Positions 5,550 through 10,040 of a stretch of DNA of 10,040 bases are shown here, piece by piece. Under the pieces are notes generated by a model that did not search any database, had not been told where the DNA came from, and saw only the letters and a program-made list of their open reading frames with translations. The stretch covers positions 1 to 10,040 of the forward strand of contig CAJXGZ010000057.1 of NCBI GenBank assembly GCA_913053795.1, read 5' to 3'. The stretch is from an uncultured Rhodospirillales bacterium (GTDB lineage: Bacteria; Pseudomonadota; Alphaproteobacteria; Rhodospirillales; 2-02-FULL-58-16). Each line of letters opens with the position of its first letter. Position 1 is the stretch's first letter. Both the position numbers and the translations under genes were made by a program.

Positions 5550-6494
5550 ATGGCGACCCTGCTCTACACCCATCCGGTCTGCGCCGAGCACGATGCGGGC
5601 GTCTATCATCCGGAGCGGCCGGAGCGCCTCAAGGCCATTACGGCGGCCCTGGCGGGAGAGGATTTCAAGGACCTGGAGCGCCGCCAAGCGCCGCTTGCCA
5701 GGATAGAGGAAATCGCGCGCGTCCACGACGCCGGCTATGTGGAGGCGGTGTTGAACAGCGTTCCCAAGAGCGGTCTTGCGCAACTGGACCCGGACACCGC
5801 CCTATCGCCGTCCTCGGGCGAAGCGGCGCTGCGGGCGGCGGGGGCCATATTGGCCGCCGTCGACGCGGTGGCCGGCGGCCAAGCGGACAACGCCTTTTGC
5901 GCCGTGCGTCCCCCCGGCCATCACGCCGAGCGCGCCCGCGCCATGGGGTTTTGCCTGTTCAACAACGTCGCCGTCGGCGCCCTTCACGCCCGCCAGGCCT
6001 GCGGCTTTAAACGCGTGGCGGTGGTGGATTTCGACGTTCATCACGGCAACGGCACCCAGCACGCCTTCGAGGACGACGCCGGCCTTTTTTTCGCCTCCAG
6101 CCACCAATATCCGTGCTATCCCGGCACCGGATCGGAAGACGAGCAAGGCGTCGGCAACATCGTCAACGCAGCCCTGCCGCCCGGCGCCGGCTCCCGGGAA
6201 TTCCGCCAAGCCTGGAGCCGGCGCATTTTGCCGGCCTTAGGCGGTTTCTCGCCGCAAATGATATTAATTTCGGCCGGCTTCGACGCCCACGCCAACGATC
6301 CCCTGGCCCAACTGATGCTGGAAACGGACGACTTCGCCTGGGTGACTCGGGAAATCCTCTCGGTGGCCGCAGACTGCTCTGGGGGCTGTTCAGCGGGCCG
6401 CGTGGTGTCAACGCTCGAAGGCGGTTACGACCTGGACGCCCTGGGAGCCAGCGCCGCCGCCCACGTCACGGCTTTGATGGGGGGCGCCTGTTGA
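5550..6494 (+). CDS. Histone deacetylase-like amidohydrolase (class II-like bacterial HDAC)
   Basis: Zinc-dependent deacetylase of the HDAC/acetylpolyamine amidohydrolase superfamily, 314 aa and cytosolic (no signal peptide). All catalytic elements are visible: HPERPERLKAI (20-30) at the N-terminus, RPPGHHAERA (120-129) with the His124-His125 dyad, FDVHHGNGTQ (161-170) with zinc ligands Asp162 and His164, SAGFDAHANDPL (241-252) with the third ligand Asp245, and LEGGYDLDAL (289-298) with Tyr293, which polarises the carbonyl. The gene should be active. The bacterial substrate is unknown; acetylated lysines, polyamines or other small amides are possible. The frame is open upstream to 5217, but that stretch overlaps the 3' part of ymdB. 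ATG 5550 gives the standard N-terminus and lies 7 nt after the ymdB stop, so co-transcription is likely. The Shine-Dalgarno is poor. Confidence 0.93.
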   Translation: MATLLYTHPVCAEHDAGVYHPERPERLKAITAALAGEDFKDLERRQAPLARIEEIARVHDAGYVEAVLNSVPKSGLAQLDPDTALSPSSGEAALRAAGAILAAVDAVAGGQADNAFCAVRPPGHHAERARAMGFCLFNNVAVGALHARQACGFKRVAVVDFDVHHGNGTQHAFEDDAGLFFASSHQYPCYPGTGSEDEQGVGNIVNAALPPGAGSREFRQAWSRRILPALGGFSPQMILISAGFDAHANDPLAQLMLETDDFAWVTREILSVAADCSGGCSAGRVVSTLEGGYDLDALGASAAAHVTALMGGAC

Positions 6495-6519
6495 CATCCG
6501 CATCCAAGGGCATTAACGA
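6491..6519 (+). promoter_or_regulatory. Possible promoter for tRNA-Leu
   Basis: A perfect TTGACA (6491-6496) overlaps the stop codon of the deacetylase gene. At 17 nt spacing the matching -10 (TAACGA, 6514-6519) is poor. Its place about 40 nt before the tRNA makes it a reasonable but weak candidate. An alternative -10, TATTGT at 6544-6549, lacks a -35. Confidence 0.3.
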
Positions 6520-6558
6520 CTGCAAAGAAACGCCAAGCCGTGGTATTGTCACCCCGGC

Positions 6559-6645
6559 GCCCAGGTGGCGGAATTGGTAGACGCGCAGGCTTCAGGTGTC
6601 TGTGGGGGCAACCCCGTGGAAGTTCGAGTCTTCTCCTGGGCACCA
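6559..6645 (+). tRNA. tRNA-Leu (anticodon CAG)
   Basis: An 87-nt type II tRNA with encoded CCA. The acceptor stem GCCCAGG (6559-6565) pairs with CCTGGGC (6635-6641), then discriminator A and CCA (6643-6645). The D-arm TGGCGGAATTGGTAGACGCG is the standard leucine form. The anticodon stem CAGGC/GTCTG encloses loop TTCAGGT with anticodon CAG (6593-6595), reading CUG. A long variable arm (GGGGGCAACCCC) and a T-arm with loop TTCGAGT complete the fold. A short T-run follows the CCA. Confidence 0.97.
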
Positions 6646-6679
6646 TTTTTATAATCATCGCTTAAGGGCGTTTTTTATC

Positions 6680-7303
6680 ATGGCTGTTTTGAAATCCGTC
6701 GAACTTTACAAGGGCGATCTGCCCGACGGCCTCGACCTCGGCGGCTGCATCGCCATCGACACCGAGGCCATGGGCCTGAACCCTCAGCGCGACCGATTGT
6801 GCCTGGTGCAGATTTCTCCGGGCGACGGGACCTGCCACCTGGTGCAGCTGCCGCGCGGAGACTACGACGCGCCCAACCTGAAAGCGTTGCTGAGCGACGC
6901 CTCGGTCGGCAAGATTTTCCATTACGCGCGCTTTGATTTAATGGTCATCCGCCGCTTCCTGGGCGTCGTCTGCGAGTCGGTCTATTGCACCAAGATCGCT
7001 TCCAAGCTGGCCCGCACCTACACCGACCAGCACGGCCTTAAGACCCTTTGCCGCGAACTGCTGGGGATGGAGATGGACAAGGAGCAGCAGTGCTCGGACT
7101 GGGGCGTGGACACGCTTTCTCCCGAGCAGATCCATTACGCCGCCCATGATGTGCTTAACCTTCACGAACTACGGAAAAAGCTGGACGGAATGCTCGCCCG
7201 CGAGGGCCGCGCCGGGCTTGCCGAAGCCTGTTTCAAATTCGTTAGCAGCCGCGTTGAGTTGGACTTGAATGGTTGGATGGAGACGGACATTTTCGCCCAT
7301 TGA
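6680..7303 (+). CDS. rnd: Ribonuclease D-type 3'-5' exonuclease (short form)
   Basis: DEDDy-family 3'-5' exoribonuclease, 207 aa, cytosolic, expected to trim tRNA and other small RNA 3' ends. Catalytic residues are in place: IAIDTEAMGL (24-33) supplies Asp27 and Glu29, FHYARFDLMV (80-89) supplies Asp86, and YAAHDVLNLHEL (153-164) supplies Tyr153 and Asp157. It is about half the length of Escherichia coli RNase D (roughly 375 aa) and lacks the C-terminal HRDC domains, as is usual for the alphaproteobacterial form. The start ATG 6680 has AAGGGCG about 9 nt upstream. Using an upstream start would run into the tRNA. It lies 34 nt behind tRNA-Leu, so read-through from the tRNA promoter is possible. 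Confidence 0.92.
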   Translation: MAVLKSVELYKGDLPDGLDLGGCIAIDTEAMGLNPQRDRLCLVQISPGDGTCHLVQLPRGDYDAPNLKALLSDASVGKIFHYARFDLMVIRRFLGVVCESVYCTKIASKLARTYTDQHGLKTLCRELLGMEMDKEQQCSDWGVDTLSPEQIHYAAHDVLNLHELRKKLDGMLAREGRAGLAEACFKFVSSRVELDLNGWMETDIFAH

Positions 7304-7315
7304 CACCCGATTTTG

Positions 7316-7344
7316 TTGACGATTCAGTGACTTGGGCTCATACT
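7316..7344 (+). promoter_or_regulatory. Probable promoter of the kdsD-lptC-lptA operon
   Basis: TTGACG (7316-7321) and CATACT (7339-7344) are 17 nt apart, matching sigma70 consensus at 5 and 4 of 6 positions. They sit in the short gap between the RNase D stop (7303) and the kdsD start (7380), where the LPS operon begins. Confidence 0.5.
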
Positions 7345-7379
7345 CACCGCCAAATCATTGCCGCCCAACCTTTAACCAT

Positions 7380-8369
7380 ATGAACAAAACCAAAGCCATG
7401 CCGCGTCCCGACGCGCAAGACAGAGACCTAGGTTCCGCCAAGCGAGTGCTGAGGCTGGAGGTTGAGGGGATTGACGCCCTGGCCTCGGGCCTGGACGACC
7501 GCTTCGTCAAGGCCCTGGACATTCTGGAGGGAATTAAAGGCCGCGCGGTGGTCGCCGGCATGGGCAAAAGCGGTCATGTGGCCCGAAAGATCGCCGCCAC
7601 CCTGGCCTCCACCGGAACGCCGGCTTTATTTGTTCATCCGGCGGAAGCCAGCCACGGCGATCTCGGCATGATCCAAGAAGGCGATGTGGTGATCGCCCTT
7701 TCCAATTCCGGCGAAACCGCCGAACTGGCCGATCTGGTGGCCCATACCCGGCGCTTTGAAATCCCCCTGATCGCCATCACCTACAACGCCGCCAGCGCCC
7801 TTGCGAAAGCGGCGGACGTCACCCTTGCCCTGCCCGCCAGCTCCGAGGCCTGCCCCATGGGCTTGGCGCCCACCACCTCGACCACGGTGATGATGGCCCT
7901 TGGCGACGCCATCGCCGTCGCCCTGTTGGAGCGCAAGGACTTCTCGCCGGACGACTTCCATGTTCTGCACCCCGGCGGCAAGCTGGGCCAAAGACTGCTC
8001 AAGGTGGCCGACATCATGCATGTGGACGACGAATTGCCTCTTGTCGACAACGCCATGGTCATGGCCGACGCCTTGTTGGTGATGACCAACAAAAAATTCG
8101 GCTGCGTCGGCGTCATCGACAAGGAAGGCCGCATCGAGGGCGTCGTCACCGACGGCGACCTGCGCCGGCACATGAGCGGGGACCTTCTCAAGCGCAAGGC
8201 GGCGGACGTCATGACCAAGGGGGCCAAGAGCATCCGCCCCCAAGCCCTGGCCAGCGAAGCGGTGCACTTGATGAACGCCGGCAAGATCACCAACCTGTTC
8301 GTCGTCGAGGACGGCCGGCCCGTCGGCATTCTGCATATTCACGACTGTTTGCGCGCCGGCGTCGCTTGA
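7380..8369 (+). CDS. kdsD: D-arabinose 5-phosphate isomerase (KpsF/GutQ family)
   Basis: Cytosolic enzyme that interconverts ribulose 5-phosphate and arabinose 5-phosphate, the first step toward Kdo for LPS, 329 aa. The SIS sugar-isomerase domain covers about residues 40-175, with VVAGMGKSGHVARK (57-70), SHGDLGMIQEGD (91-102), ALSNSGETAEL (106-116) and ACPMGLAPTTSTT (157-169). The linker motif HPGGKLGQRLL (197-207) is diagnostic of this family. Two CBS domains follow (about 208-262 and 272-329), with GVVTDGDLRRH ending the first and LFVVEDGRPVGILHIHD ending the second. The start is uncertain. No good Shine-Dalgarno precedes ATG 7380, and ATG 7398 or TTG 7332 are alternatives. The neighbours lptC and lptA fix the role in the LPS pathway; gutQ or capsule (kpsF) roles are less likely. 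Confidence 0.95.
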   Translation: MNKTKAMPRPDAQDRDLGSAKRVLRLEVEGIDALASGLDDRFVKALDILEGIKGRAVVAGMGKSGHVARKIAATLASTGTPALFVHPAEASHGDLGMIQEGDVVIALSNSGETAELADLVAHTRRFEIPLIAITYNAASALAKAADVTLALPASSEACPMGLAPTTSTTVMMALGDAIAVALLERKDFSPDDFHVLHPGGKLGQRLLKVADIMHVDDELPLVDNAMVMADALLVMTNKKFGCVGVIDKEGRIEGVVTDGDLRRHMSGDLLKRKAADVMTKGAKSIRPQALASEAVHLMNAGKITNLFVVEDGRPVGILHIHDCLRAGVA

Positions 8370-8380
8370 TAGCAGGCGCC

Positions 8381-9100
8381 ATGAAAATCGACATCACAAC
8401 CCAAGCCAAAGCCCCGCCGCTGCAAATGGACGTGGTCGCCACGGGACGCGCCATGAAGTCCGCCATGACCGGCGGCAAGCGGCGGCGTCATGACCCCGGC
8501 TACAGCCGCTTCGTCAGCACGCTGAAGCTTTCCTTGTCCTTGCTGGCGTTTATTCTGGTTGTTTTGGTCGCGGCGTGGCCTTACCTGAAGACCCAGCAAA
8601 ATCGTTTCCGCCTGGGCTTCACTGAAATAAGAATAGGCGAAAGCGACGGCCCGGCCATGTTGAACCCACGCTACGTCGGCGCCGACAGCAACGCCCAGCC
8701 CTACACCATCACCGCCGATCTGGCCAAGAACCTGCTGAAGAAGAACTCCTCCGTGGAACTGGAGATGCCCAAGGCCTCGATCACCCTCAAGGATAAAACG
8801 TGGCTGGTGCTGACCTCCGAGTCCGGCGTTTTCGCGCGCGATAAAAAAACCCTTGATCTGAGCGGTTCGGTCAATTTATTCCATGACTCCGGCTACGAAT
8901 TCCGCACCGAAAAGGCGTATGTGGACCTTGGCGCGGGGATCGCCACCAGCAACACCCCGGTGCAAGGCCAAGGGCAATTCGGCCATCTGGAGGCGGAGGG
9001 CTTTCGTCTCCATAATAAAAGCAAGGTCATTCATTTTATCGGCAAGTCCAAACTTATCATTTATCCAGGCATGGGCGCGCCGGAATTCGAAGGAAGCTAA
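8381..9100 (+). CDS. lptC: LPS export protein LptC
   Basis: Single-span inner-membrane protein that hands LPS from the LptBFG transporter to periplasmic LptA, 239 aa. The transmembrane helix lies near residues 47-67 (LKLSLSLLAFILVVLVAAWP). The periplasmic part begins RFRLGFTEIRIGE and contains NPRYVGADSNAQPYTITADL, the conserved 'Y-x-G-x-D-x-x-x-x-PY-x-(I/V)-x-A' signature of LptC. The rest is beta-rich, as expected for the beta-jellyroll. It is longer than the Escherichia coli protein (191 aa), mostly because of a basic cytoplasmic N-terminus of about 45 residues. If translation begins at ATG 8453, most of that extension disappears. ATG 8381 has AGCAGG just upstream and lies 11 nt after kdsD, so the two are one operon. 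Confidence 0.88.
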   Translation: MKIDITTQAKAPPLQMDVVATGRAMKSAMTGGKRRRHDPGYSRFVSTLKLSLSLLAFILVVLVAAWPYLKTQQNRFRLGFTEIRIGESDGPAMLNPRYVGADSNAQPYTITADLAKNLLKKNSSVELEMPKASITLKDKTWLVLTSESGVFARDKKTLDLSGSVNLFHDSGYEFRTEKAYVDLGAGIATSNTPVQGQGQFGHLEAEGFRLHNKSKVIHFIGKSKLIIYPGMGAPEFEGS

Positions 9101-9104
9101 GAAC

Positions 9105-9944
9105 ATGCAGCGCTTTTTCTTGGCTCTCTTTTTCACCTTAGGCGTTCTATGGCCGGTCTTGGCTCCCAACGGAAATCCAGCCGGCGCCCAGGGCCTGAAT
9201 TTCAAAAGCGGCGACTCCGAAGACCCCATTGAAATCTTCGCCGACGACGGCATCGAATGGCAGCAGGAAGCCCTGATTTTCGTGGCCCGGGGCAACGCCA
9301 AGGCGGTGCGCGGCAATGTCGAGGTGTACGGCGACCTGCTGCGCGCCTTTTACCGAAAAACGCCATCCGGCGGCACCGACATCTGGCGGCTCGACGCCAT
9401 CGGCAAGGTCAAGCTTTTCTCATCGGGGATGAAATCTTACGGCGAAAAGGCCGTCTACGACATCGACAACGCCATTTTGGTGCTCAGCGGCGGCAAAAAG
9501 GTGAGGTTCATTACCGATACGGACATCATCACCGCAAAAAAACAAATCGAATACTGGGAAAAGAAACAAATGGCGGTGGCCCGCGGCGACGCCGCCGCCA
9601 CCCGCGGCGACAAGAGCATCCGCGCCGATGTGCTGACCGCCCATTTCCAAAAGACCAAAAAAGGCAAGACCCAGGTTTACCGCATAGAGGCCTTCGCCAA
9701 CGTCCGCATCATCACGCCCAAGGAAAAGGTCTATTCCGACCGCGCCGTTTACAACGTCAACAGCGGCGTCGCCACCCTGGCGGGATCGGTGAAAATTATC
9801 CGGGAGGGAAACCGGCTCGTCGGCTGCTCCGCCGAGGTGAACATGAATACGGGCGTCAGCAAGTTGTTCAGTTGCCCTCAGGCGGTGCAAGGTGGTAAAC
9901 GTGTGCGTGGCTCATTTAAAACCCGGAGCGGAAAGAAAAAATAA
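9105..9944 (+). CDS. lptA: LPS transport periplasmic bridge protein LptA (OstA domain)
   Basis: Periplasmic protein that polymerises into the bridge carrying LPS from LptC to LptD, 279 aa. The signal peptide is residues 1-29 (MQRFFLALFFTLGVLWPVLA, cleavage likely after PAGAQ). The OstA-like repeats start with PIEIFADDGIEWQQEALIFV and ARGNAKAVRGNVEVYGDLL, the 'A-x-G-x-v-x-a' strand pattern of the family. They continue with SYGEKAVYDIDNAILVLSGG and YSDRAVYNVNSGVATLAGSV, a repeating beta pattern through about residue 250. The C-terminus is highly basic (KTRSGKKK). It is longer than the Escherichia coli protein (185 aa). ATG 9105 has AAGGAAG 8 nt upstream, inside the end of lptC, and lies 4 nt after the lptC stop, so translation is coupled. 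Confidence 0.93.
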   Translation: MQRFFLALFFTLGVLWPVLAPNGNPAGAQGLNFKSGDSEDPIEIFADDGIEWQQEALIFVARGNAKAVRGNVEVYGDLLRAFYRKTPSGGTDIWRLDAIGKVKLFSSGMKSYGEKAVYDIDNAILVLSGGKKVRFITDTDIITAKKQIEYWEKKQMAVARGDAAATRGDKSIRADVLTAHFQKTKKGKTQVYRIEAFANVRIITPKEKVYSDRAVYNVNSGVATLAGSVKIIREGNRLVGCSAEVNMNTGVSKLFSCPQAVQGGKRVRGSFKTRSGKKK

Positions 9945-9976
9945 ACCATTTCCCAATTATAATTTCTGCTGAACAG

Positions 9977-10040
9977 ATGGATTACGAGAAACCACACCAC
10001 CAAGGCGCGCCCAGCCTTTCCGAACGCCAAGGCCCAACCG
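9977..10040 (+). CDS. lptB: Probable start of LptB (ABC transporter ATPase), runs off window
   Basis: Only 21 residues are visible, starting MDYEKPHHQGAPSLSERQGP. No Walker motif falls inside the window, so the call rests on gene order: lptB normally follows lptA in the kdsD-lptC-lptA operon. A non-conserved polar N-terminal extension of about 20 residues before the ATPase core is plausible. No strong Shine-Dalgarno precedes ATG 9977. The 32-nt gap after lptA contains TATAAT (9958-9963), but no fitting -35. Confidence 0.4.
   Translation, partial: MDYEKPHHQGAPSLSERQGPT

Noticed and set aside
6425..6658. Minus-strand 77-codon frame covering the tRNA
   Set aside because: It is an antisense read of tRNA-Leu (RRLELPRGCPHR-type peptide), a common false call.
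6661..6676. GC-containing stretch followed by six T's before RNase D, as a terminator
   Set aside because: Only about three base pairs could form, with too small a loop, and the T-run overlaps the ribosome-binding region of the next gene.
9958..9963. Perfect TATAAT before the last gene
   Set aside because: No -35-like element is found 16-18 nt upstream (A-rich GAAAAA), so I do not call a promoter.

Overview
The window looks like a chromosomal segment of a GC-rich alphaproteobacterium, probably a Rhodospirillales-like lineage. This rests on the KdsD-LptC-LptA order, the small coiled-coil protein ahead of ZapA, a short RNase D without an HRDC domain, a gap gene of alphaproteobacterial type (NDLGPVETNAHLL), and a 6S RNA between zapA and the 5-formyltetrahydrofolate cyclo-ligase gene. 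No phage, transposase, CRISPR or toxin-antitoxin genes are visible. This is mostly core-genome content, and I see no new defence or mobile system.

Layout. (1) Positions 1-2165 hold a tripartite-efflux locus: an RND pump (N-terminal part only) and its periplasmic adaptor on the minus strand, divergent from a TetR-type repressor. A 23-bp near-perfect palindrome in the shared 88-bp gap is the likely operator. (2) Positions 2174-3181 hold a lone minus-strand gap (GAPDH) gene, with a 45-bp near-perfect palindrome touching its Shine-Dalgarno region. (3) Positions 3312-4755 on the plus strand hold a likely promoter, a small coiled-coil protein, ZapA, 6S RNA and 5-FTHF cyclo-ligase. (4) Positions 4752-5542 hold a YmdB-family phosphodiesterase gene split by a net loss of about 25 nt. 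(5) Positions 5550-6494 encode a complete HDAC-like deacetylase. (6) Positions 6559-6645 are tRNA-Leu(CAG), followed by RNase D. (7) Positions 7316-10040 hold a likely promoter and the KdsD-LptC-LptA operon, with the probable start of LptB running off the end.

How the genes work together. KdsD makes arabinose 5-phosphate, the first step toward Kdo, while LptC, LptA and LptB belong to the LPS transport bridge. Lipid A-core synthesis and export are therefore co-transcribed. The zapA-6S-cyclo-ligase block joins cell-division, RNA-polymerase regulation and folate repair genes in an arrangement known from many proteobacteria.

The most unusual part is 4440-5070. Two adjacent, translationally coupled genes both seem to have lost internal segments compared with their families. 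The cyclo-ligase lacks its usual '(F/L)GI-x-EP' stretch and also carries an 18-bp tandem duplication. The ymdB homologue is frameshifted, but has a plausible Shine-Dalgarno and GTG restart at the lesion.
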